Below, one piece after another: positions 34,167 through 42,657 of a DNA stretch of 64,000 nucleotides. How positions within the stretch are numbered: the first letter of the stretch is position 1; every line of letters starts with the position of its first letter. Both the position numbers and the translations under genes were made by a program. The notes under the pieces are model-generated. The model was not told where the DNA came from. It saw nothing but the letters and a program-made list of their open reading frames with translations, and did no database searches. Origin of the DNA: Novosphingobium kaempferiae (GTDB lineage Bacteria > Pseudomonadota > Alphaproteobacteria > Sphingomonadales > Sphingomonadaceae); contig NZ_CP089301.1 in assembly GCF_021227995.1 (NCBI RefSeq), forward strand, positions 3,844,001 to 3,908,000, given 5' to 3'.

Positions 34167-36230
34167 TCAGGCCACCGCCGCCAGAGGCTGCTCCCCTTCC
34201 GGCTTCGCGAAATAGCCCGGCACTTCGCCCGCCTCGATCGGCTTGCTGTAGAAGTAGCCCTGAAGGTGCGTGCATCCGGCGCTCTTGGTGGCGCCGATGA
34301 GGTGGGCGTCGCTGATCCCCTCGGCCACCACTTCCGCGCCGACGTGGCGGGCCATCGTGACTGCCGCCTCCAGCACCGCGACCGAGGCCGGATCCTGCCC
34401 CAGATCCATGACGAGGCTGCGGTCCAGCTTCATGCGGTCGAACTTGAAGCTCTTGACCATCGAGAGCGAGGAATAGCCCGTCCCGAAATCGTCGAGCGCG
34501 ATGCGGAAGCCGAGGTTGCGCAGCAGGTTGAGCGTCAGCAAAGCCCGCGTATTGCGCTCTATCGACAGCGATTCCGTGACTTCGAGGAACAGGCGCTGCG
34601 GCGCGATCCCGTGGCGGCGGCAGCGTTCCAGCAGGAAGCCGCTGAACCCTTCGTGCTGCAGTTGCAGAGGCGACAGGTTGATGCTGAGGTGCAGGCCGGG
34701 CCAGCGGGAGAAATCGGCGAGCGCGCGCTCGATGATCCATTCGCCCAGCCGCACCATCAGGCCGCTGCGCTCCGCCGCCGGGATGAAGCTCGACGGGGGC
34801 ACCTCGCCCAGTTCCGGGTGCCGCCAGCGCACCAGCGCCTCCACCTCGCGCGCGTCGTCCACAACCGAATGGATCGGCTGGTAGACCATGCGCAGCTGCT
34901 CGCGCTCGAAGGCGAATTCCAGATCCTTCTCCAGCGCACGGTCCACCGCCCGTTCGCGCGCCATCGACATATCGAAGGCGGTGGCGCAGTTGCGGCCGTT
35001 CTTCTTGGAGGCATAGAGCGCGATGTCGGCGTTGCGCAGCACCGCCTCGACGTCGTCCACCTCACCGATGCCGAGATCCACCACGCCCATCGATACGGTG
35101 ATGGCGACGGAATATTCGCCGAGGCTGAACGGTGCGCGCATGGACGCGACGATGTCGCCCGCCAGCGCGAGGCCGCAGCCGTCGGCACCGAGCGGCACGC
35201 AGACCGCGAACTCGTCTCCGCCGACGCGCGCCACCATGCTGTCCGTGCCGAGCAGACCCTTCACGCGCTCCCCGATCGGGCGGACGAGTTCGTCGCCTGC
35301 GGCATGGCCGTAGTCGTCGTTGACGTGCTTGAAGCGGTCGATGTCGATGACCATGCAGGCGAAGCGGTCCTCGCTGCCCGCTGCCATCAGCTTGCCGAAC
35401 GTCTCCTGGAAGGCACGGCGATTGGGCATTCCGGTGGCGGGATCGCTGAAGGCGAGGCTCTTCACCGCATTGGCGTTGCGGCGGAACGTTTCCAGCGGGC
35501 CGGACAGTGCCTTCAGTTCCTTGAGACGGAATTCGCCGATCTCGATGTCGAGATCGCCGTCGGCCAGTCGCTGCACGTTACCGTGCATCCGGCGGATCGC
35601 GGGCAGGATGTTGCGCAGGATGTCGAACAGCGCGAGCAGCACGACGAGGATCGTGACGAGGCCGGTCCCCGCCACCAGAAGCTGCCAGCGCCCGATGGAG
35701 TTCACCAGCTGCGTCTGCGCGACGCGGCGGTCTTCATGGGTGCGGCGGGCGATGCCGTCGGCGAAGGCGGCCATCGCCGCGTTGCGCCGTTCGACACGCT
35801 CGATCAGGGCGCGGCTGGTCGCGCCGCGTTGCTGGATCTTGCGGATTTCGGCGACGTGCAGGTCGAGCACGGCGAAGGGGTTTCCCGCCCCCGGCGTGTC
35901 GTAGAGCGCAACGCCGCTGCTGCGCAGCTTGCCCAGCTTCTCGTCGATGCCGATGGCCTGGTCGGTCAGCTCGTCGCTGCCGCCGGTCGCCGCCATGCCG
36001 CGATTGGCCGCCATGCGCAGCTTGTCGACGGCATCGGCGAACTGGTCGGCATTCTCGGCGATGGCCGAGGCGGCAATCAGCGCATCGCTCTGCCCGCGCA
36101 GGGCATAGGCCTCGCGCTGGGTGACGACCTGCAGCAGCATCGTCAGCACCACGATCAGCGCGAGCGCGCCCACAAGGCGCGTTTCGAGCGACGCGAACGC
36201 GCGCCCCAGTTTCGACTTCTCTTTGAACAT
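34167..36230 (-). CDS. Membrane-bound GGDEF-EAL cyclic-di-GMP enzyme
   Basis: A 687-aa protein with an N-terminal TM helix (about 16-36, LVGALALIVVLTMLLQVV), a periplasmic helical sensor (about 37-175), a second TM (about 185-205) and a HAMP-like linker. The GGDEF domain (about 245-400) has DPATGMPNRRAF and an intact VARVGGDEFAV. The EAL domain (about 420-670) keeps EVEALVRWRHPELG, LSINLSPLQL, LEVTES, DDFGTGYSSL and VVAEGIS, so phosphodiesterase residues look complete. The position of the inhibitory R-x-x-D site reads LGTD, so the Arg is missing. It can make and/or degrade c-di-GMP. The ATG at 36230 (MFKEKSKLG) is chosen. Confidence 0.9.
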   Translation of the reverse strand: MFKEKSKLGRAFASLETRLVGALALIVVLTMLLQVVTQREAYALRGQSDALIAASAIAENADQFADAVDKLRMAANRGMAATGGSDELTDQAIGIDEKLGKLRSSGVALYDTPGAGNPFAVLDLHVAEIRKIQQRGATSRALIERVERRNAAMAAFADGIARRTHEDRRVAQTQLVNSIGRWQLLVAGTGLVTILVVLLALFDILRNILPAIRRMHGNVQRLADGDLDIEIGEFRLKELKALSGPLETFRRNANAVKSLAFSDPATGMPNRRAFQETFGKLMAAGSEDRFACMVIDIDRFKHVNDDYGHAAGDELVRPIGERVKGLLGTDSMVARVGGDEFAVCVPLGADGCGLALAGDIVASMRAPFSLGEYSVAITVSMGVVDLGIGEVDDVEAVLRNADIALYASKKNGRNCATAFDMSMARERAVDRALEKDLEFAFEREQLRMVYQPIHSVVDDAREVEALVRWRHPELGEVPPSSFIPAAERSGLMVRLGEWIIERALADFSRWPGLHLSINLSPLQLQHEGFSGFLLERCRRHGIAPQRLFLEVTESLSIERNTRALLTLNLLRNLGFRIALDDFGTGYSSLSMVKSFKFDRMKLDRSLVMDLGQDPASVAVLEAAVTMARHVGAEVVAEGISDAHLIGATKSAGCTHLQGYFYSKPIEAGEVPGYFAKPEGEQPLAAVA

Positions 36231-36547
36231 TTTGCACCCGAATTGTGCCGGGATTCCCCGTCCCGGGCCTTCGAGCATCAGGGTTAACGTTTATTTCCTA
36301 AGATTTTCTAATGAACACAGTCACTTCGATGTCTTAAACAGTCATCGAACTGTCATCATTCGCACTGACGGCAGCGGCAGCCATGAGCCCGACCGACGGG
36401 AGAAGCGGGCGTTGTGGGATCGCCGTTGATTTCGCTGCCCGGATGCGGCGCCGTCCCGCCAGGATGACAATTATTTCACCGGATCATCAAGCGCTTGCTT
36501 ATTATACGGCGACGGTGAACATGGCGACGCGGATCAAGGGGGTTGAT
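36231..36547. other. Divergent intergenic region
   Basis: About 317 bp separate the GGDEF-EAL gene and the DUF3857 gene. It includes an AT-rich part (36290-36365) and a palindrome CAAGCGCTTG (36488-36497) followed by TTATTATAC, which may be part of the DUF3857 promoter. I see no gene. Confidence 0.35.
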
Positions 36548-38581
36548 GTGCGTCTTGCGATTACAGTGTGCCTGGCGACGATGCTCGCCGGAGGGACCGC
36601 TCATGCGGCCGGGGATCAGGTGCAGCGCGGGCCGGTGCCCAAATGGGCGGTACAGTCGGAGCCGATGCCGGTCCCGGACGACGCGGCAGGCGCGGTGTTC
36701 ATGCGGCGGCAGGACACCGAGGTTCACCTCGACGAAAAGGGGCAGGTGCTGTTCAACGCCTACCGCGCCAGGATTCTCCATCCCAATGCGCTGCAACTGG
36801 GCAACGTGTCGATCGCGTGGAACCCGGCGGCGGGGGCGCCGGTCGTCCACGGGATCAGGATCTACCGCGGGGACGAGGTGATCGATGTCCTCAAGAACGC
36901 TTCGTTCGAAGTGCTCCGACGCGAAGACCAGCTTGAGGCGGCGCAGCTTGACGGCAACCTGACGGCGGTGCTGCGCATCCCCGACCTGCGCGTGGGGGAC
37001 GAGCTGGAATTCGGTGCGACGATCCGCTCCAGCGACCCGACGCTGGGCAGGAACGACGCCGGGCTGCTGGTGCTTGCCGCCGAGCCGGCGCCGGGACGCT
37101 TCCACCTGCGGCTGAGCTGGGAGGGTGCGGACAAGCCAGCGGTGAAGATGAGCCCGGACATGGAGAAGGCCGCGCGTCCCGACGCGCAGGTGATCGACTA
37201 CCTGTTCGACAATCCCGCCGCGCTGACCCCGCCCAAGGACGCGCCGCCGCGCTATCTCTGGCAGCGGGTCGTGGAATTCAGCCGGTTCTCGGATTGGCAG
37301 GGCATCTCGCGCCGGTTCGCGCCGCTGTTCGCGACCGCCTCGAAGCTCGATGCGAAGTCGCCGCTCAGGCAGGAGGCGGCGCGCATCGCGGCGGCCAGTG
37401 CCAGTCCGCTCGACCGGGCGAGCGCGGCGCTGAAGCTGGTGCAGCAGGACATCCGCTACATCTACGTCGGGCTCGACGGCGGCAACTTCACGCCCGCGGC
37501 GGCGGACGAGACGTGGCGGCGGCGCTATGGCGACTGCAAGGGCAAGACCGCGCTGCTGCTGGCGCTCCTGCGCGAAATGGGGATCGAGGCGCAGCCGGTG
37601 CTCGTGAACAACGGCGGCGGCGACGATGGCCTCGACCAGCGCCTGCCGAGCCCGCGCATGTTCGATCATGTGCTGGTGCAGGCCCGGATCGAGGGCAAGA
37701 GCTACTGGCTCGACGGAACGCTGCCCGCCGTGGTGCTGCCCGGCGCGGACCCGGTCATGCCTTACGAATGGGTGCTGCCGCTCACGACCGAGGGCAGCAC
37801 GCTCCAGCATCTCGACTGGAAGCCCGCCGCGCGGCCGGATCAGGTGACGCTGTTCGAGATCGACGCGCGTGCCGGGTTCGACAAGCCCGCGCGCATCACC
37901 AATACCGTGATCCGGCGCGGGATCGAGGGGTTGCAGCAGGAAGTCCAGTTCTCCGCGCTGACGCCCGCGCAGATGCTCAGCGGCTTTCGCCAGCAGGCAA
38001 TCGGCGACACCTGGCAGACGATCGACGACGTGAAGTGGCATTACGACCGCAAGGCGCAGGCCAGCGTGCTGACCATCAGCGGCACCGGCACGGTCGACTG
38101 GGATGACGGCGGCGATGGCGCCAAGTCCCTCGCGTTGCCCGGCGGCGGCTTCAACCCTCCCGAGAAGCGCCTGCGCGCCGCGGAGCAGGACCAGAGCCTG
38201 CCCTATTACAACAAGCCCGATTTCGACTGCCGCGTCACCACCGTGCGCCTGCCGGAGAAGACCAGGCCGGGGCAGTGGACGCACAAGGACGACATCGACA
38301 ACCGCATGTTCGGTCGCTCCTACTACCGCGCCTTCGATGTGCGCGACGGCGCGCTGCGGATGGTTCGCGGCCTGCGCGTGGAGCAGAAGGAAGTCGATGC
38401 CGCGCGTGCTCTCCACGACAACGGCCGGGTCGCCAGCTTCGACAACAGCATGGCCTGGATCACCTACGACCCCGCCGCCGCCGATACCGACAACAAGGCG
38501 GGAAGGCCGGTCCCGGCGACCTACGACATCGACTGGACGGCGGACGGCGTGCCCTGTCTCGCATCCATGGCGGCGAAGTAG
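36548..38581 (+). CDS. Exported DUF3857 / transglutaminase-like protein
   Basis: A 677-aa protein. The GTG at 36548 is chosen because AAGGGGG lies 6 bp upstream and the product then begins with a signal peptide (MRLAITVCLATMLAGGTAHA). An N-terminal DUF3857 beta domain (about 40-210; VFMRRQDTEVHLDEKGQVL, LRVGDELEFGATIRSSD) precedes a transglutaminase core with Cys330 in RRYGDCKGKTALL, His374 in MFDHVLVQA and Asp389 in YWLDGTLP, a complete triad. A C-terminal beta region follows. The family is common in Bacteroidetes and Alphaproteobacteria; function is not established, possibly a periplasmic peptidase or cross-linker. Next gene, LacI, is 96 bp downstream. Confidence 0.85.
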   Translation: MRLAITVCLATMLAGGTAHAAGDQVQRGPVPKWAVQSEPMPVPDDAAGAVFMRRQDTEVHLDEKGQVLFNAYRARILHPNALQLGNVSIAWNPAAGAPVVHGIRIYRGDEVIDVLKNASFEVLRREDQLEAAQLDGNLTAVLRIPDLRVGDELEFGATIRSSDPTLGRNDAGLLVLAAEPAPGRFHLRLSWEGADKPAVKMSPDMEKAARPDAQVIDYLFDNPAALTPPKDAPPRYLWQRVVEFSRFSDWQGISRRFAPLFATASKLDAKSPLRQEAARIAAASASPLDRASAALKLVQQDIRYIYVGLDGGNFTPAAADETWRRRYGDCKGKTALLLALLREMGIEAQPVLVNNGGGDDGLDQRLPSPRMFDHVLVQARIEGKSYWLDGTLPAVVLPGADPVMPYEWVLPLTTEGSTLQHLDWKPAARPDQVTLFEIDARAGFDKPARITNTVIRRGIEGLQQEVQFSALTPAQMLSGFRQQAIGDTWQTIDDVKWHYDRKAQASVLTISGTGTVDWDDGGDGAKSLALPGGGFNPPEKRLRAAEQDQSLPYYNKPDFDCRVTTVRLPEKTRPGQWTHKDDIDNRMFGRSYYRAFDVRDGALRMVRGLRVEQKEVDAARALHDNGRVASFDNSMAWITYDPAAADTDNKAGRPVPATYDIDWTADGVPCLASMAAK

Positions 38582-38677
38582 GCGAAAATCCCCAGGTTCG
38601 CGGGAGAACCGCCACGAAAAGAACCATCTGCGGGCGGCCATATTGCTGTGCGCATCATGATGGTTCACAAGGGCGAA

Positions 38678-39811
38678 ATGCCTGACAAGACGAAGACCCG
38701 GGAAAAGACGGCCAAGGCGTCCCGCCGCCAGCGCGAGGCGCCGACCATCAGCGACGTCGCGGAGCACGCCGGCGTCTCGCCGATGACCGTGTCGCGCGTG
38801 ATAAACAACCGTACCACGGTGCGGGAATCCACGCGTGAGCGGGTCGAGCGCTCTATCGAGGCGCTCAACTACGCGCCCAGCGTCGCGGCGCGGGCGCTGG
38901 CGGGCGGCGAGGAAATGCGGCTCGGGCTGCTCTACAGCAACCCCTCGTCCTCGTACCTCAGCGAGTTCTTGGTCGGCGGGCTGGATCAGGCCAGCCGCAA
39001 CAACGCGCATCTGGTGGTCGAGCAGTTCGACGAGGGCTGGTCGGTCGAGGAACTCGTCCGCCACCTGCAGCGCGGCCGCCTCAACGGCATCGTCCTGCCG
39101 CCGCCGCTTTGCGATTCTCCCGAGATGGTCGAGGCGCTGCAGGTGGCCGGGATTCCGGCGGTCTCCGTCGCGGGGGGGTATGCCTTCGAGGAGTCGGCGA
39201 TCGTCGGCATCGACGACTTCCACGCCGCCGGTGAGATGACCCGCCACCTGATCGCGCTCGGCCATGTGCGCATCGGTTTCATCCGGGGCAACCCGAACCA
39301 GCGGGCCAGTGAGCGGCGTTACGAAGGCTACGTATCGGCCTTGTCGGAGGCGGGTCTCGAACTCGATCCGGCGCTGGTGACGCAGGGGTTCTTCACCTAC
39401 CGTTCCGGCCTCGACGCGGCGGAGCAGATCCTCGACCTCGCGGAGCCGCCGACGGCGATCTTCGCCAGCAACGACGACATGGCCGCCGCCACCGTGGCGG
39501 TCGCCCACCGGCGCGGCCTCGACGTGCCGGGCGACCTCACCGTCTGCGGCTTCGACGATACCCTGCTGGCGACGACGATCTGGCCGGAGCTGACCACGAT
39601 CCGCCAGCCGATCAGCGACATGGCCCGCGCGGCGATCGACCTCATCGTGCAGCGCCTGCGCGGCGACCGGCGCGACGGCGCGAAGATGGCGAAGGTGGAT
39701 GCCCACGGGCATGTGCTGCTGGACTACGCGCTGATCCGTCGCCAGTCCGACGCCGCCCCGCGCCGCCGCCCCCGGCCGCGTCCGCGCCGTCAGGAGGGGG
39801 CTGCGGCCTGA
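38678..39811 (+). CDS. LacI-family transcriptional regulator
   Basis: A 377-aa regulator. The HTH (about 23-70) has PTISDVAEHAGVSPMTVSRV with the hinge helix APSVAARALAGGEE. A periplasmic-binding-like sugar domain follows (MRLGLLYSNPSSSYLSEFLV, ALGHVRIGFIRGNPNQRASE, PTAIFASNDDMAAATVAVAH, GDLTVCGFDDTLLA). The C-terminus is an unusual Arg/Pro-rich tail. Start ATG 38678 has AAGG upstream. It heads the GH31-GH1-GH39-GH43 glycosidase cluster, and four CG-centred 14-bp palindromic sites in this region fit LacI-family operators. It is probably a sugar-responsive repressor of that cluster and of the distal TonB receptor. Confidence 0.93.
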   Translation: MPDKTKTREKTAKASRRQREAPTISDVAEHAGVSPMTVSRVINNRTTVRESTRERVERSIEALNYAPSVAARALAGGEEMRLGLLYSNPSSSYLSEFLVGGLDQASRNNAHLVVEQFDEGWSVEELVRHLQRGRLNGIVLPPPLCDSPEMVEALQVAGIPAVSVAGGYAFEESAIVGIDDFHAAGEMTRHLIALGHVRIGFIRGNPNQRASERRYEGYVSALSEAGLELDPALVTQGFFTYRSGLDAAEQILDLAEPPTAIFASNDDMAAATVAVAHRRGLDVPGDLTVCGFDDTLLATTIWPELTTIRQPISDMARAAIDLIVQRLRGDRRDGAKMAKVDAHGHVLLDYALIRRQSDAAPRRRPRPRPRRQEGAAA

Positions 39812-39907
39812 CGGGTTTCCGGCGGTTGTCGTACTCGCCGTGACCGGAATTCATTACTCTGAGAAAAAAGCGCGCGTCAGGATCAACTCCTACTCGACAC
39901 CTTGATT

Positions 39908-39921
39908 TGATAGCGGTAACA
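39908..39921. promoter_or_regulatory. Candidate LacI-family operator 1
   Basis: TGATAGCGGTAACA fits the pattern TGNTNGCGNTNNCA shared with three other sites in the window. It is 97 bp downstream of the LacI stop and upstream of GH31. Confidence 0.6.
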
Positions 39922-40114
39922 GATTGCTCGTCTAATCATGGCGCGTGATCGGGGCAGGAGCCTCGACGCCGCCGGAACCCGCAGAGGATGTCGTTAGTGG
40001 AGCACAGGTCCGATGGGCTGGTCAGCCCCGTCCGCTTCGCCGGCGCATCGTGGAGCGCGGGTTTCGCGTTTGGCAAGACTGACATTGGTCGTACTGCGAA
40101 ACGCATCCCGTCGT

Positions 40115-40128
40115 TGCTAGCGATATCA
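40115..40128. promoter_or_regulatory. Candidate LacI-family operator 2
   Basis: TGCTAGCGATATCA fits the same pattern. It is 126 bp upstream of the GH31 start and 207 bp from operator 1, a distance that would allow DNA looping. Confidence 0.55.
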
Positions 40129-40182
40129 TCGGGTATGGCTGCGGGTATTTCCGTAGCAGGATTTTCAAGGCTCCTCCCGACT

Positions 40183-40208
40183 GTGCCCGGCGCGCCTGCG
40201 CCGGGCAC
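40183..40208 (+). promoter_or_regulatory. Leader hairpin before GH31
   Basis: GTGCCCGGCGC (40183-40193) pairs exactly with GCGCCGGGCAC (40198-40208) across a 4-nt loop, followed by GATTTT. It may be a terminator for leader transcripts or a mRNA-stabilising structure; 45 bp remain to the start codon. Confidence 0.5.
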
Positions 40209-40253
40209 GATTTTCGGCGAGGGGCGGTCAATGAACAGAGTGGGAGCAGGACG

Positions 40254-42623
40254 ATGAAGAACAGGGCACGGGCCGGTGAGGCCGCACGCATGATCGCGCG
40301 CAAGGGTGCGCTGGCGCTCGGCCTGTCGTGGCTGGCGCTGAACGCGGGCGCCGCCGCGGCCGAGCCGATGGCGCTGCTGGACCGTAACGGCAGCCGCGTC
40401 GCCGTCGAGCCCTATGCCCCCAACATCGTGCGCGTCACCATCGCGCTCGACCCCGCGCTCGCCAGCGCCGCGCCGGGCGAGGGGCCGAATGCGAAGGCCG
40501 ACGCCACCGGCTGGTCGCACCGCAGCGACGCCTCGGGCGACGTCTTCACCTCCGCCGCGCTGACGCTGACCGTCGACGCCAAGCCCTATCCGCCCGCGCC
40601 GACGATGATGGAGCGCTACTTCGCACCCTCGCTGCCGCCGGTCAGCCTTTCGGTGAAGGGTGCCGACGGCACCGTGCTGACGAAGATGACCGGGTGGGAA
40701 ATGGCCCCCGTCACCGTCAACGGCGAGAAGACCTTCAAGATGGGCGCGACCTTCGACGCGCCGCAGGACGAGCACTACTACGGCCTCGGCCAGAACCAGG
40801 AAGGCACGCTCGACCTCAAGGGCCGCCAGATCGACTGCGCCCACAACTATGACGCGCCTGCGGGCGAGACCGTCTGCGTGCCGTTCATGGTGACGAACAA
40901 GGGGTACGGCATCGTCTGGGACAACCCGGCGCGCACCACCGTCTGGCCCGGCCTCCACGGCAGCACCCGCTTCCAGTCGCAGGTGGGCGAGCGCGTCTCG
41001 TTCTTCGTCATCACCGGCAAGACCGCCGACGAACTCTACGCCGGCTACGCGAAGCTGACCGGCGAGACGCCGCTGCCCCCCAAGGCCGCCTTCGGCCTGA
41101 TCCAGAGCAAGGCCCGCTACGAGACGCAGAAGGAACTGCTCGACATCGCGCAGGGCTATCGCCAGCGCAACCTGCCGATCGACGTCATGGTGCTCGACTG
41201 GTTCTACTGGTCGCGCATGGGCCAGCTCGACATCGACCGCACCTACTTCCCCGATCCCAAGGGGATGAACGCGCAGCTCAAGTCGATGGGCATGCGCTCG
41301 ATCATCAGCGTCTGGCCGCGCTTCGAGCGGGAATCGCGCTACTTCGACATGCTCGACGCCAAGGGCTGGCTGCTCAAGGACAAGGACGGCAAGTCGGTCG
41401 ACGGCCTGCCGGTGCGCTTCGACCGCGCCGGTGCGCTGATCGACAGCACCAACCCCGAAGCGCGGGAATGGTTCTGGGGCAAGCTGCGCGACAACATCGC
41501 GTCCGAAGGCTTCGACTGGTTCTGGCTCGACGAGACCGAGCCCGATCTGGTGCCGGACAACTACTTCTATTCGGTCGGCTCGGGCGACCGCTATCACAAC
41601 CTGTTCCCGCTGGTTCACACGAGCGGCGTCGCGGACGGTTCCGCGCGTGATCGCCCCAACTTCCGCAACCTGATCCTCTCGCGCGCGGCCTACCTCGGTT
41701 CGCAGCGGACGGGCGGGCTGTTCTGGTCGTCGGATGTGAAGTCCACCTGGGATGCGCTCAAGCGGCAGGTGCCTGCGGGCCTCGGCTTCACGGCGACGGG
41801 CCTTGCCTACTGGGGCAGCGACATCGGCGGCTGGCAGTGGCCGAGCGGCCCGAAGGCGCAGCACCCGCTGCTGGTCGATCCGGCGGGCGCGACGGCGATG
41901 GGCGCGGACTACACCGATTATCCGGAACTCTTCGTGCGCTGGTTCGAATACAGCGTGTTCTCGCCGACGCTGCGCATCCACGGGCAGCGCCCCGGCACCG
42001 CGCTGTGGGAATACGGCAAGGCGGCCGAGCCGATCCTCGCCGAGAACCTGCGCCTGCGCTATTCGCTGATCCCGTACCTCTACTCGCTGGGGCGCGGCAC
42101 TTACGAGACCGGCGCGCCGTTCATGCGCGCGCTGTTCATGGACTTCCCGAACGACCCCAAGGTCGCGACCATCGGCGACCAGTACATGCTGGGCAAGGCG
42201 TTCCTCGTCGCGCCGGTGACCGAGCAGGGCCAGACGAAGAAGTCGGTCTACCTCCCCGCCGGGACCGCCTGGTACGACTACTGGACCAACCAGCGCTACG
42301 AAGGCGGCCAGACCGTCGAGGTGGACGCGCCGATCGAGCGTATCCCGGTCTTCGTCAAGGCGGGCTCGATCGTGCCGCTCGGCGTGCAGGTGGAAAGCAC
42401 CGCGAGCAAGCAGGCGCTGGAGAGCATCCGCGTCTATCCGGGCGCCAACGCGACCTTCACCCTCTACGACGACGACGGCACGACCAACGCCTATCGCGGC
42501 AAGAGCGGCGGCAAGAAGGCCGAACTGGTATGGGACGACGCCACGGGCAAGCTCACCAGCCGCCAGCCGCTGCCGACCGGGCAGGCGCTGCCGGGCCTCG
42601 TCAGGATCATGGGCGGGCGGTAA
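40254..42623 (+). CDS. GH31 alpha-glycosidase (alpha-xylosidase/alpha-glucosidase/transglucosidase type)
   Basis: A 789-aa exported enzyme; signal peptide about 1-36 (ALGLSWLALNAGAAAAEP). An N-terminal beta-sandwich is followed by the catalytic barrel with VMVLDWFYWSRMGQLDIDRT. The nucleophile is Asp426 in FWLDETEPDLV and the acid/base Asp494 in LFWSSDVKSTWDALKRQ, then LAYWGSDIGGWQW and a C-terminal beta domain (YLPAGTAWYDYWTNQRYEGG). GH31 enzymes release alpha-linked glucose or xylose or transfer alpha-glucosyl units; the sequence does not settle which. It is the first structural gene after LacI, and the GH1 gene starts 34 bp after its stop. Confidence 0.93.
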   Translation: MKNRARAGEAARMIARKGALALGLSWLALNAGAAAAEPMALLDRNGSRVAVEPYAPNIVRVTIALDPALASAAPGEGPNAKADATGWSHRSDASGDVFTSAALTLTVDAKPYPPAPTMMERYFAPSLPPVSLSVKGADGTVLTKMTGWEMAPVTVNGEKTFKMGATFDAPQDEHYYGLGQNQEGTLDLKGRQIDCAHNYDAPAGETVCVPFMVTNKGYGIVWDNPARTTVWPGLHGSTRFQSQVGERVSFFVITGKTADELYAGYAKLTGETPLPPKAAFGLIQSKARYETQKELLDIAQGYRQRNLPIDVMVLDWFYWSRMGQLDIDRTYFPDPKGMNAQLKSMGMRSIISVWPRFERESRYFDMLDAKGWLLKDKDGKSVDGLPVRFDRAGALIDSTNPEAREWFWGKLRDNIASEGFDWFWLDETEPDLVPDNYFYSVGSGDRYHNLFPLVHTSGVADGSARDRPNFRNLILSRAAYLGSQRTGGLFWSSDVKSTWDALKRQVPAGLGFTATGLAYWGSDIGGWQWPSGPKAQHPLLVDPAGATAMGADYTDYPELFVRWFEYSVFSPTLRIHGQRPGTALWEYGKAAEPILAENLRLRYSLIPYLYSLGRGTYETGAPFMRALFMDFPNDPKVATIGDQYMLGKAFLVAPVTEQGQTKKSVYLPAGTAWYDYWTNQRYEGGQTVEVDAPIERIPVFVKAGSIVPLGVQVESTASKQALESIRVYPGANATFTLYDDDGTTNAYRGKSGGKKAELVWDDATGKLTSRQPLPTGQALPGLVRIMGGR

Positions 42624-42657
42624 GCCTGCTCCTCAAAGCGTTTCAGGAGATTAACCG

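Larger units (their letters stand above)
39812..40253. other. Long leader upstream of the GH31 gene
   Basis: A 442-bp gap containing two LacI-type operator candidates (39908-39921 and 40115-40128, 207 bp apart) and a strong hairpin (40183-40208) before the GH31 ribosome-binding site (GGGAGCAGG). I see no credible gene. Confidence 0.6.

Noticed and set aside
39988..40257. An 89-codon frame in the GH31 leader
   Set aside because: It runs through an operator candidate and the hairpin, and has no recognisable domain; a leader peptide cannot be fully excluded but is not supported.
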